DNA from: Lachnospiraceae bacterium
Lineage (GTDB): Bacteria; Bacillota; Clostridia; Lachnospirales; Lachnospiraceae
NCBI GenBank assembly: GCA_022799755.1
Contig: JAAWOU010000028.1
Location: forward strand, 1-43,406
Length of the DNA: 43,406 bases
Reading direction: 5' to 3'
The position numbers and the translations under genes are program-made. This document shows positions 1 through 7,517 of the stretch, piece by piece (position 1 is the first letter of the stretch; each line of letters starts with the position of its first letter). The notes under the pieces were generated by a model. It searched no databases. It was not told where the DNA came from and saw only the letters and a list, made by a program, of their open reading frames with translations.

Positions 1-2
1 TC

Positions 3-704
3 AATCAGTGGGAAACTATGGGCGGAGAACAGGACTTTGAAGAATCTGACAGAGAAATGGAAATCCAAAATCCCGCGGAGATGATGCAGCGCCGGGAGAT
101 GGTGCTGCGCACCATTGCAGATACGGTATCCGGGCACGACTGCAAAATCGTTCTGGATATTGCCAGCGGCCGGGGCTTAATGCTGACCGAACTGGTAAAA
201 GCATTGGATGATGATGTACCTATAATCTCTATTGATTTGAGCAGATATGTTCTGCAATATGACTACCGAAAATTCAGGCGGATTGCTCCGAATCGGAAAA
301 TCAGCTATCTTGCCTGTGATGCTACCAATCTCCCTCTGAAAGACGGCGTGGTCGATGCGGCGGTCACATACGCCGGATTCAGCAACATGATTGGCTGTGC
401 GGGCAAAGCATTGCAGGAAGTCCATAGGGCGATAAAACCAGGGGGCCTGCTGGCAGATTCTTATGTGGTAATCGAAAAGGAGTCCCAAGGTTATGAAGCT
501 CTGCGCCGGGTATGCGCTGAGCAAAATTTGACAGGAGCGGAGGATTTCTTTTTGCATGACGGACTCATAAAGCACCATGAAGAAATATTTTCAAATGTAG
601 AGTGCAATGTGGTATTTGAGGGAATCGGCGTGGATAATGGAATGGATTTATTGCCATATCCGGACGAATGGTATGCGGAGCAAGTCTTTGTGTCCGAAAA
701 ATAA
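3..704 (+). CDS. Class I SAM-dependent methyltransferase, 5' end probably outside the window
   Basis: The reading frame is open to the left edge of the window, so the gene is probably 5'-truncated; the first internal ATG is at 18. The protein has the Rossmann-fold signature of class I methyltransferases: motif I VLDIASGRG, which binds the methionine part of SAM, an acidic strand end at IISIDLS, a motif with Asp at CDATNLPL, and the post-motif helix after AVTYAGFSNM. The C-terminal part (FLHDGLIKHHEEIF onward) is probably the substrate-facing cap. A proline/glycine loop (KPGGLL) follows the fifth strand, as in UbiE/MenG-like enzymes. The substrate cannot be told. It stands alone before the repressor operon that follows, separated by an operator and promoter region. 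The fold is secure; the role is unknown. Confidence 0.8.
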   Translation, partial: NQWETMGGEQDFEESDREMEIQNPAEMMQRREMVLRTIADTVSGHDCKIVLDIASGRGLMLTELVKALDDDVPIISIDLSRYVLQYDYRKFRRIAPNRKISYLACDATNLPLKDGVVDAAVTYAGFSNMIGCAGKALQEVHRAIKPGGLLADSYVVIEKESQGYEALRRVCAEQNLTGAEDFFLHDGLIKHHEEIFSNVECNVVFEGIGVDNGMDLLPYPDEWYAEQVFVSEK

Positions 705-739
705 GCGTATAAGAGCGTATAAAAGACTCTCTGTTTTTC

Positions 740-768
740 TTGACAGAATGGTCTATTCATGATAGACT
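740..768 (+). promoter_or_regulatory. Probable promoter of the BlaI/BlaR1-like operon
   Basis: A perfect -35 hexamer TTGACA lies at 740-745. With a 17-base spacer the -10 would be TAGACT (763-768), a weak match that falls inside the symmetric operator at 751-793. A promoter buried in its own repressor site fits autoregulated BlaI-type operons. The assignment of the -10 is tentative. Confidence 0.5.
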
Positions 769-793
769 TACAATAAGTCTATTGCGGATAGAC
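751..793. promoter_or_regulatory. Symmetric operator of four GTCTAT half-sites
   Basis: Four half-sites lie at 751-756 (GTCTAT), 762-767 (ATAGAC), 777-782 (GTCTAT) and 788-793 (ATAGAC). The pattern is GTCTAT-N5-ATAGAC-N9-GTCTAT-N5-ATAGAC and the whole block is symmetric about base 772. The inner pair extends to a 9-base perfect dyad (762-770 with 774-782). It overlaps the promoter and lies about 110 bases before the BlaI-like gene. BlaI/MecI dimers bind dyads in their own promoters; binding of two dimers here is inference. Confidence 0.65.
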
Positions 794-901
794 CGTTTTC
801 TTTTTCGTTGGTTTAGCCCATTTGACATATGAAGTTGACGCTGCCAAATATGCCAAGCAGGCCCGGAGAGTGAGAGTATAAGAGCGGAAAGGCGGATATT
901 T

Positions 902-1117
902 ATGGAAGAGGGACGTTTCAGCAAAGAAAGAAATGCCGTGGAAGAGGGGCATTCCATCGAAAAAAGAAATGCCGTGGAAGAGGGGCATTCCATCAAAGAA
1001 AGAAATACCGTGGAAGAGGGGCATTCCATCAAAGAAAGAAATGCTCTGGAAAGGGGATATTCCGTCAGAGAAAAGTATGCCATGGAAGAGGGGCACTCCA
1101 AACAGGAAAAGTATCCC
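902..1117 (+). repeat. Six in-frame 36-base tandem repeats at the start of the repressor gene
   Basis: The first 216 bases of the repressor gene are six copies of a 36-base unit (starts at 902, 938, 974, 1010, 1046 and 1082). Copies 2-4 are nearly identical and copies 1, 5 and 6 are more diverged. Each unit encodes 12 residues of the type VEEGHSIKERNA. The core units also contain AATGCC and GGCATT, able to form a 6-base RNA stem with a GGAAGAGG purine run in the loop. Because 36 is a multiple of three, gain or loss of units would keep the frame. Confidence 0.85.
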
Positions 1118-1540
1118 ACGGAGGATACGAAGCTTGGGGTGGTGGAATCCCGCTTTGCGGACATTATCTGGAGAGAGGAGCCGCTGACCTCCGGGGAGCT
1201 GGTGAAGCTCTGCAGGGAGGAGCTGGGCTGGAAGAAATCCACCACCTACACCGTGCTGAAAAAACTTTGCGCGAGAGGCATATTTCAAAATCAGGACGGA
1301 TGTGTCACAGCCCTGATATCCAGACAGGATTTCCACGCCGCCCAGAGCAGGAAATTCGTGGAGGACACATTCCAGGGCTCCCTGCCCGCGTTCATTGCGG
1401 CGTTCACCTCCCAGAAGCGCCTGTCCCGGGAAGAAATCCGGGAGATACGCGGCATGATCGACGCCTATGAGACCGACGGGAGAAAGGAGGCCGGGACGGC
1501 AAACGGAAAGGAAGAAAACGGAAAGGAAGAAAACGGATAA
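902..1540 (+). CDS. BlaI/MecI-family winged-helix repressor with N-terminal 12-residue repeats
   Basis: Residues about 77-145 (TKLGVVESRFADIIW through KKLCARGIF) form the winged helix of BlaI/MecI/CopY repressors, with the typical STTYTVLKKL recognition helix. Residues about 150-200 form the dimerisation helices. In front of this are about 72 residues made of six repeats of the form VEEGHSIKERNA, highly charged and probably unstructured or helical; family members normally begin a few residues before the winged helix and are near 125-130 residues, so 212 is long. The start at 902 has a purine-rich site (GGAAAGGCGG) at good distance. A start at ATG 1082, in the sixth repeat, is possible but lacks a ribosome site. 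The tail is Lys/Glu/Asn-rich (KEENG repeated). It is followed by the BlaR1-like gene, and probably represses the operon through the dyad at 751-793. Confidence 0.85.
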   Translation: MEEGRFSKERNAVEEGHSIEKRNAVEEGHSIKERNTVEEGHSIKERNALERGYSVREKYAMEEGHSKQEKYPTEDTKLGVVESRFADIIWREEPLTSGELVKLCREELGWKKSTTYTVLKKLCARGIFQNQDGCVTALISRQDFHAAQSRKFVEDTFQGSLPAFIAAFTSQKRLSREEIREIRGMIDAYETDGRKEAGTANGKEENGKEENG

Positions 1541-1596
1541 ATAAGAGGAGCATTCCAAGAAAGAGCCAGGGCAATCGCAAGCGAGGAGGTATGCAT

Positions 1597-3684
1597 ATGG
1601 ACGCATTGTTTTTAAAGCTGTTTAACATGGGAATCGCAGCCGGCTGGGTCATCCTGGCAGTATTGCTTCTGCGGATTCTTCTAAAGAGAGCCCCAAAGGC
1701 CCTGGGATGTGCCCTGTGGATTCTGGTAGGCGTTCGGCTGGTCTGTCCTTTTTCCATAGAAAGCGTGCTGAGTCTCATACCCAGCGCTGAGACCGTGCCC
1801 CGGGAAATTACCCTGGCCACAGAGCCGGTCATCCACAGCGGCATCGATGCCGTGGACAGTGCGGTGAATCCGGTCATCGTCTCCTCCCTTGCGCCGAAGC
1901 CTTGGGAGAGCGCCAATCCCATGCAGATAGCCGTATTCCTCGCCTCCCGGCTCTGGGCGGCAGGAATGGCAGTCATGCTTTTCTACGCTCTGGTCAGCTA
2001 TCTGAGACTGCGCCGGAAAGTCCGCGCCGCCATGGTGCTTCGGGAGAATATCTGGCTCTGTGATGCCGTGAGCGCTCCCTTTATCCTGGGCATCCTCTTT
2101 CCCAGGATCTATCTGCCATCGGATCTGCAGGAGCCTCAATGCGCCTGCGTCATAGCCCACGAGAAAGCACACCTCAGACGGCGGGACCACTGGTGGAAAC
2201 CTCTTGGGTTCCTGCTTCTGTCCGTCTACTGGTTCCAGCCCCTGTGCTGGGTTGCCTACATTCTGCTGTGCCGGGACATAGAATTGGCATGCGATGAGTA
2301 TGTAGTCAGGCGGATGGAGGACGGACAGAAGAAGATCTATGCCAATGCCCTCCTTTCCTGCAGCCTGAAGAACCGGGGGATTTCCGCCTGTCCTCTGGCA
2401 TTTGGGGAAGTGGGGATTAAAGAGCGCATAAAGGGCATCCTGTCTTACAGAAAGCCGGCATTCTGGATCGTGGTCACCGCCGTAATAGCATGCATCGTTG
2501 CTGCAGCCTGCTTCCTTACCGACCCGGTGGCCTCGAAAAACAGTGACAGTATATACGGCGCCAGGTATACTGTGGCGGAAGTCCTCTATGACGCGCCCTG
2601 GTACAATGCGGCCTATATGCCGGACAATGCGCCGGATTTCATCATCACCTCAGAGGCAGAGCTGCTGCAGCGCAATTTCGGCGGCATTATGGGGAACAAC
2701 CCGGTCTGGAACAGAGTGGGGGTGTTTCATGAGAGCGATCTGACGGGAGAGGGGCTTTTGGGGCTTTTCGGTTCTTTGGAGGAGGGGCAGTTGGGACAGG
2801 CGGGCAGCAGGCCCTCCGGCGCCGCGGAGGCGGGCAGACAGGCAGAAGCGGGCGGTACTGCTCGGGAGCAGGAAGCCGCACGGACAGGCAGCCTGTGGGA
2901 GGCGGGCAGTACGGTACAGGCGCAGTCAGCCGCGGAGACGAACATTCCGGGCCTGAGCCAGGAGGCACGCAGGCTCCTTGAGAGCGCGGAGCGGGTCTGG
3001 CGGGTGGACGCGGAGCGGGACAGCGGCGCTGCCTACCAGGGAATGACCTGTTACCTTGTGGTGCAGACGGACAGCAACCAAGTGTTTCTGGCGGCCTGTT
3101 ACGGGGAGACGGACAGCAAAGAGGGGCATTTTGGGGAACATATCCGTTTCCTCTGGCGTATGGAGCGGCATACGGAATCCGGGGATACGGTATATCTGGC
3201 CGGGTTGATCGCCTCCATGAGCTCCGACAGGAATCCCCAGATTTTCGCGCTCTATGAATCGGACGCCATGCCGGACAGGCTGCTGACAGGCTTTCTGGAC
3301 GACAGAGGCAGAAAGTGCTTTGCGCTGTTTGGGAAAGATTTCGCTTCCGGTGGGGGATGGAAAATCACAGGCTTCGGTGGGATTCGAAGTGACTCCCCTG
3401 AAAAAGGACAGACTTTTGCGGATAGCAACGGTTATATCACCATAGGGGAGGAGTGGAGCCTTGACCATAGCGTCACCATTGCAGCAACCAGCAGCAGGGA
3501 TGTGGCCGGCGTCACTGCGGAGGCGGGCGGAGAGACACAGAGCGTCTTCGCAGCCGGCAACAGTGTCCCGGATATGTTCGTCTTTGAATGGGACAGAGTG
3601 CTGACCAGAGAGGAGGCAGAGGCGGTCAGGGTACGCTATTACGATGCTCAGGGACAGGAGCTGGGATTGTCTAACGATGAGTAG
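1597..3684 (+). CDS. BlaR1/MecR1-like M56-family membrane metallopeptidase antirepressor
   Basis: The N-terminal half (about residues 1-310) has hydrophobic segments and the M56 zinc site: HEKAH at 188-192 and the downstream ELACDE helix with Glu229. In BlaR1 this cytoplasmic protease triggers loss of the BlaI repressor after a signal from outside. After a last membrane segment (about 285-305) comes an exported region of about 390 residues. This is not a penicillin-binding domain: I see no SxxK-SxN-KTG series. It contains a low-complexity Ala/Gly/Glu/Gln stretch (about residues 388-450), then an unrecognised sensor-like part. The start ATG at 1597 lies 7 bases after GAGGAGG; ATG 1591 is too close. 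It is 56 bases after the repressor gene and likely co-transcribed. The inducing signal is unknown. Confidence 0.82.
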   Translation: MDALFLKLFNMGIAAGWVILAVLLLRILLKRAPKALGCALWILVGVRLVCPFSIESVLSLIPSAETVPREITLATEPVIHSGIDAVDSAVNPVIVSSLAPKPWESANPMQIAVFLASRLWAAGMAVMLFYALVSYLRLRRKVRAAMVLRENIWLCDAVSAPFILGILFPRIYLPSDLQEPQCACVIAHEKAHLRRRDHWWKPLGFLLLSVYWFQPLCWVAYILLCRDIELACDEYVVRRMEDGQKKIYANALLSCSLKNRGISACPLAFGEVGIKERIKGILSYRKPAFWIVVTAVIACIVAAACFLTDPVASKNSDSIYGARYTVAEVLYDAPWYNAAYMPDNAPDFIITSEAELLQRNFGGIMGNNPVWNRVGVFHESDLTGEGLLGLFGSLEEGQLGQAGSRPSGAAEAGRQAEAGGTAREQEAARTGSLWEAGSTVQAQSAAETNIPGLSQEARRLLESAERVWRVDAERDSGAAYQGMTCYLVVQTDSNQVFLAACYGETDSKEGHFGEHIRFLWRMERHTESGDTVYLAGLIASMSSDRNPQIFALYESDAMPDRLLTGFLDDRGRKCFALFGKDFASGGGWKITGFGGIRSDSPEKGQTFADSNGYITIGEEWSLDHSVTIAATSSRDVAGVTAEAGGETQSVFAAGNSVPDMFVFEWDRVLTREEAEAVRVRYYDAQGQELGLSNDE

Positions 3685-3790
3685 AATTCTGCTTTTGAAT
3701 TCTATTGTATGTGTGCATTATGTTGCTGTGAGAAGCGAAGCCGAGAACAGTACCCTATCTGCGTATGCGATTTCGTAGCCAAATTTCCCA

Positions 3791-3820
3791 TTGACAGGAT
3801 AGATTTTCCTATGGTAAACT
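3791..3820 (+). promoter_or_regulatory. Promoter of the riboswitch-antiporter transcript
   Basis: TTGACA at 3791-3796, an 18-base spacer and TAAACT at 3815-3820. The start point expected near 3827 would place the aptamer at the very 5' end of the transcript. Confidence 0.6.
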
Positions 3821-3821
3821 G

Positions 3822-3950
3822 ACCTTGATAAAGGGAGTAGCTTGCATGGATGCGATCCATGTTTACCTTGCCGTCAATACGATACCCTCCCGGCGCAGGA
3901 CGCAGGCGGGGGAATCCGGCTCTGTGAATAAGAAGCGAGACTTTGTTGCA
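3822..3950 (+). promoter_or_regulatory. Probable yybP-ykoY (Mn2+) riboswitch aptamer
   Basis: The leader has the two conserved internal-loop strands of the yybP-ykoY family: GGGAGTAGC at 3833-3841 and GCGAGAC at 3935-3941. They are closed by a P1 stem between GATAAAG (3827-3833) and CTTTGTT (3941-3947). A perfect hairpin (CATGGAT 3845-3851 with ATCCATG 3855-3861) follows the first conserved strand, and a GC-rich arm fills 3870-3925. Members of this class bind Mn2+ and control Mn2+ export and related membrane proteins. The consensus first strand is usually GGGGAGTAGC, so one G is missing here or is taken from the preceding pair. The downstream gene is a cation antiporter, which fits. Confidence 0.75.
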
Positions 3951-3982
3951 CATTGATTATGCAGCGAAAGGCTCGCTTTTTT
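3933..3982 (+). terminator. Riboswitch expression platform: terminator overlapping the aptamer
   Basis: AAGCGAG at 3933-3939 can pair with CTCGCTT at 3972-3978, followed by more T residues to 3982, giving an intrinsic terminator. Its 5' arm is the conserved GCGAGAC strand of the aptamer, so aptamer folding and terminator folding exclude each other. A smaller alternative stem AGCGA/TCGCT (3963-3977) ends at the same T run. The logic read from this is Mn2+ bound, antitermination, gene on. Confidence 0.6.
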
Positions 3983-4060
3983 GCAAGTCGGCCGGATTCT
4001 TTCCAAACTGCAAAAAAGGACAAAGGCTGCCGGTTTCCGGAAAAAGGAGGAAATGTAGAG

Positions 4061-5062
4061 ATGGAAATGGTACTGTCATTGTTATTGTTGGTTCTGGGAT
4101 TCGTGATGCTGGTAAAGGGGGCAGACCGCTTCGTGGACGGCGCCTCCGATATCGCGGGGCGGCTGGGCATCCCCCAGCTGGTCATCGGTCTGACCATTGT
4201 GGCCATGGGCACCAGCGCCCCGGAGGCGGCGGTGAGTATAACGGCCGCCTTAAAGGGAAATGCCGACATCACCATCGGAAACATCGTGGGGAGCAATATT
4301 CTGAACATTCTGATCATTCTGGGGCTTTCCTCCGTGGTGGCTCCTCTGGCGGTCTCGGCGCACACATTATTCCGTGATATTCCGTTTATGATTGCGATCA
4401 CATTGCTGCTGCTGTTCCAGGGGACAGGCGGGAACATCGGACTCTGGGAGGGCGGGGTGCTGACGATATTGTTTCTGGCCTATGTGAGCTATCTGCTGTG
4501 GATGTCGAAGAAGAACGGCTTTCCGGAATCCGACGGTTCCGCGCCCGGGCAGGAAAATCCCTCTTCCGGTCCCAAAGCCGCGGTTTCGGGTACCCTGGCT
4601 GCTGCGTCTGTCAGGAAAGGCAGGCTATGGCAGCCCATTCTGAGCACTTTGGCCGGCCTTGCCATGATTGTCCTGGGCAGCCGCATTGCAGTGGACGCTG
4701 CCACCGATCTGGCCAGGCTCTTCGGCATGAGCGAGCGCTTCATCGGCCTTACCATCGTGGCCCTGGGCACCTCTCTGCCGGAGCTGTTTACCTCCGTGTC
4801 CGCCGCAGCCAAAGGCAATGCGGACATCGCTATCGGCAATATTGTGGGGAGCAATATTTTCAACATCCTCTTTGTGGTAGGCATATCCGCATTGATTACG
4901 CCCGTGCCTTTTTCGGCGCAGTTTCGGGCCGACATGTGGACCGCGGCAGCAGCGGGAGTACTGCTCCTGGCCTGCAGCGTAAAGGGCCGTAAACTGGGAC
5001 GTCCTGGCGGAATCGCCATGCTGGCGGGATATGCGCTGTACTTTGTTTTTATATGTCTCTGA
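4061..5062 (+). CDS. CaCA-family cation antiporter (YrbG/NCKX-like), probable Mn2+/Ca2+ exporter
   Basis: An integral membrane protein of 333 residues with the two inverted alpha-repeats of calcium/cation antiporters: GTSAPE followed by GNADITIGNIVGSN in the first half, and GTSLPE followed by GNADIAIGNIVGSNIFN in the second. The Glu of each GTSxPE and the Asn/Asp of the second motif line the cation site in this family. About ten hydrophobic segments are visible; the central loop between halves (around residues 150-187) is hydrophilic and Pro/Ser/Gly-rich. ATG 4061 follows AAAAAGGAGG by 10 bases; the longer frame to 3953 lies inside the riboswitch terminator and is not used. The upstream riboswitch suggests that Mn2+ controls it, so Mn2+ export is a plausible role. 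The family is usually annotated as Na+/Ca2+ exchangers. Confidence 0.9.
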   Translation: MEMVLSLLLLVLGFVMLVKGADRFVDGASDIAGRLGIPQLVIGLTIVAMGTSAPEAAVSITAALKGNADITIGNIVGSNILNILIILGLSSVVAPLAVSAHTLFRDIPFMIAITLLLLFQGTGGNIGLWEGGVLTILFLAYVSYLLWMSKKNGFPESDGSAPGQENPSSGPKAAVSGTLAAASVRKGRLWQPILSTLAGLAMIVLGSRIAVDAATDLARLFGMSERFIGLTIVALGTSLPELFTSVSAAAKGNADIAIGNIVGSNIFNILFVVGISALITPVPFSAQFRADMWTAAAAGVLLLACSVKGRKLGRPGGIAMLAGYALYFVFICL

Positions 5063-5221
5063 GCCTGCGGCGGGGAGAGAGCGGGAACCGTACTGGCCGG
5101 ACCCGGGAACCGTGAAACCGCCTGGATTTTTCCATAAAAACCGGGCATAAATAAAGAAAACAAAAAAGCCATTAGGTAGAAAACCCAAAATTGCAAAGAG
5201 AAATTCACGGGAGAAGAGAAC

Positions 5222-6973
5222 ATGGATATTTTTAACGGACTGACACTGATAGGGGGATTAAGCCTGTTCCTGTTCGGCATGAACATCATGGGCCAGGCTC
5301 TGGAGCGCAGGGCCGGCGGGAAGCTGCGGGCCCTTTTGGGGAAATTCACCACAGGCAGGGCTGCCGGGCTGCTGACCGGCCTGATCGTGACCGCGGTGAT
5401 ACAGAGTTCCTCGGCTACCACGGTGATGGTGGTGGGATTCGTCAATTCGGGGCTCATGACCCTGCGCCAGGCCGTCAATGTCATCATGGGGGCCAATGTG
5501 GGCACCACGGTGACGGCCTGGATCTTGAGCCTGGCGGGAATCGACAGCGGCAGCTGGTACATCCGCCTCCTCAAACCATCCTCCTTTACGCCCCTGCTGG
5601 CCCTGGCGGGCATTATCCTGTACCTGTTCTGCCGGGGGGAGAAAAAGAAAGACACTGGCATGATATTCCTGGGCTTTGCCACATTGATGTTCGGCATGGA
5701 GACCATGTCCGGGGCGGTGTCGGGCCTGGGGGAGGTTCCGGCGTTTCGTAGCCTGTTCGTCATGTTTGAAAATCCGCTCCTGGGAGTGCTGGCAGGAGCG
5801 GCCCTCACCGCGGTCATCCAGTCCAGCTCCGCTTCCGTGGGCATTCTCCAGGCTCTGGCGGTGACCGGCCAGGTGTCCTACGGGGCGGCCATCCCCATCA
5901 TCATGGGCCAGAACATCGGCACCTGCGCCACGGCCATGCTCTCCTCGGTGGGGGCCAACAAGAACGCCAGACGGGCCGCCATGGTCCACCTGTCATTCAA
6001 CTGCATCGGAACCGCGGTGTGGATAGCGGTATTCAGCATCGCCAGGGGCGTCTTCCATCTGCAGTTCCTGCAGGAGCCGGCATCGCTTCTTGGCATTGCA
6101 GCCGCCCATTCCGTCTTCAATATCCTGTGTCTGGTGCTGATTCTGCCCTGGTCCGGCGCGCTGGAGAAGCTGGTGACAAAGCTGGTGCCGGATGAACGGC
6201 AGAAAGAGGAATACATGGAATTGGACGAGCGCTTTTTCGCCGCGCCCTCCATCGCCCTGGAGCGCTGCCGCAGGGTCACGGAATCCATGGCAAAGCTGTC
6301 CGTGGAATCTCTGAAAGAAGCCATCCGGGCCCTGGAAAAGCTGACGCCGGAACTTTCGGAGGCCATTCGGGTCAAAGAGGAGAAGACGGATTACTATGAG
6401 GATGTCTTGAGTACCTACCTGGTGAAGCTCAGCGCCCTGCAGATCTCTGCCTCAGACAGCAGGGCGGCGGCAAAGCTGCTGAAGATCATCGGGGATTTCG
6501 AGCGGGTCTCCGACCATGCGGTGAATCTGCTCAAGGCCGCGGAGGAGATGGCGGAAAAGGAGCGGAAATTCACCGACACGGCCCACAGGGAGCTCAAGGT
6601 GCTCTGCGGGGCGGTGGAGGAGGTTCTGGAGCTGTCCCTGCGGGCTTTTCTGGAGCAGGATCTGAAAGCGGCTGCCACGGTGGAGCCTCTGGAGCAGGTG
6701 ATCGACCGGCTGAAAGAGGAGATGCGCACCAGGCATATCCTGCGGATGCAGAAAGGGGGCTGCTCCGTCACGGCCGGGTTCGTCTGGTCGGATCTGCTGA
6801 CGGATCTGGAGCGGACTGCGGACCACTGCTCCAACATCGCGGGATGCATGCTGGAGATGGCGCAACAGGACTTGAACCTGCACGAGCATCTGCGTGAGTT
6901 CCGAAACGGAAGCGAAGAGTTCCGGGAGAAATTCCGGTATTTCCGGAAAAAATATGCGCTGGACGGAGAGTGA
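5222..6973 (+). CDS. Na+/Pi cotransporter family protein with PhoU-like C-terminal domain
   Basis: A protein of 583 residues. Residues about 1-310 hold two NptA-type Na/Pi-cotransport repeats, each with the QSSSA signature (VIQSSSATTVM near residue 61 and VIQSSSASVG near residue 200) and glycine-rich membrane helices. Residues about 345-560 are a helical PhoU-like domain (for example KLLKIIGDFERVSDHAVNL and LLTDLERTADHCSNIAG, each with the E-x-x-x-D metal-binding type pattern). Such fusions are common in Firmicutes and are thought to import phosphate or to couple phosphate flux to signalling. The start ATG 5222 follows GGGAGAAGAG. It lies 159 bases after the antiporter gene with no clear terminator between, so co-transcription is possible. 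Confidence 0.9.
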   Translation: MDIFNGLTLIGGLSLFLFGMNIMGQALERRAGGKLRALLGKFTTGRAAGLLTGLIVTAVIQSSSATTVMVVGFVNSGLMTLRQAVNVIMGANVGTTVTAWILSLAGIDSGSWYIRLLKPSSFTPLLALAGIILYLFCRGEKKKDTGMIFLGFATLMFGMETMSGAVSGLGEVPAFRSLFVMFENPLLGVLAGAALTAVIQSSSASVGILQALAVTGQVSYGAAIPIIMGQNIGTCATAMLSSVGANKNARRAAMVHLSFNCIGTAVWIAVFSIARGVFHLQFLQEPASLLGIAAAHSVFNILCLVLILPWSGALEKLVTKLVPDERQKEEYMELDERFFAAPSIALERCRRVTESMAKLSVESLKEAIRALEKLTPELSEAIRVKEEKTDYYEDVLSTYLVKLSALQISASDSRAAAKLLKIIGDFERVSDHAVNLLKAAEEMAEKERKFTDTAHRELKVLCGAVEEVLELSLRAFLEQDLKAAATVEPLEQVIDRLKEEMRTRHILRMQKGGCSVTAGFVWSDLLTDLERTADHCSNIAGCMLEMAQQDLNLHEHLREFRNGSEEFREKFRYFRKKYALDGE

Positions 6974-7015
6974 GAGGAGTTTATAATTTTTTAATTTTTT
7001 GGAATAAAAGTCCCA

Positions 7016-7045
7016 TTGCAGATGACAGCGGCAGTATGATATACT
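7016..7045 (+). promoter_or_regulatory. Promoter of the phosphorelay operon
   Basis: TTGCAG (7016-7021), an 18-base spacer and TATACT (7040-7045). About 110 bases of leader follow before the receiver gene; an AT-rich hairpin (GTAAAT with ATTTAC) lies in it, with no recognised riboswitch. Confidence 0.6.
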
Positions 7046-7154
7046 TAATCAAGTATGTAAATCGGGAAATCTTGCATTTACGATTCCATCATTGTGAAAG
7101 CTTATGGGGGACTTCAGGATGCCCATATGAGTAGATAAGGAGGCAAGCTGGCAT

Positions 7155-7517
7155 ATGCAGAAATGTGTTTTGGTAGTGGATGACGACAAGATGAACTTAA
7201 GGAGGACAAGGTTGATTCTGGAGAAGCAATACGATATCCTGACAGCGGAGTCAGGACAGCAGGCGTTGGATTTGCTTCAGAATGAAAAGGTTGACCTGAT
7301 TCTTCTGGATATTGAAATGCCGGGAATGAGCGGAATCGAGACATTTAAGCACATGAAAGAAAAGCATGTAAGCGTGCCTGTCATCTTCCTGACAGCCTCA
7401 GGGTATGAGGAGGATGTGATGGACGCAATCAGGCTGGGGGCGGTAAACTACCTGAAAAAGCCGTTTCTGCCCCAGGATTTGATGGAGCGGATTGCAAAGG
7501 AGCTTGAGAAAAAATGA
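7155..7517 (+). CDS. Receiver-only response regulator (CheY-like)
   Basis: A single 120-residue receiver domain with all active-site residues: acidic pair Asp9/Asp10, phospho-acceptor Asp52 in LLLDIEMPG, Thr80 and Lys102 in the KKPF motif. There is no DNA-binding or enzymatic output domain, so it acts by binding a partner or as a phosphate carrier in a relay. AAGGAGG lies ten bases before the start. Its stop codon overlaps the start of the next gene (ATGA), which shows translational coupling with the hybrid kinase that most likely phosphorylates it, directly or through the kinase's Hpt domain. Confidence 0.93.
   Translation: MQKCVLVVDDDKMNLRRTRLILEKQYDILTAESGQQALDLLQNEKVDLILLDIEMPGMSGIETFKHMKEKHVSVPVIFLTASGYEEDVMDAIRLGAVNYLKKPFLPQDLMERIAKELEKK

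Noticed and set aside
933..1187. Second open frame through the 36-base repeats, encoding PWKRGIPSKKE-type repeats
   Set aside because: It arises because the repeat unit is a multiple of three and free of stops in that frame. It has no ribosome site and overlaps the clear BlaI-like gene.
5063..5221. Terminator or riboswitch between the antiporter and Na/Pi genes
   Set aside because: Only an imperfect CCTGG/CCGGG hairpin with A/T runs and a short direct repeat (GGGAACCGT) were seen; too weak to call.
4489..5844. Long minus-strand open frame (about 450 codons) across the antiporter and Na/Pi genes
   Set aside because: It spans two well-supported plus-strand genes, has no motif or ribosome site, and is a codon-bias shadow.
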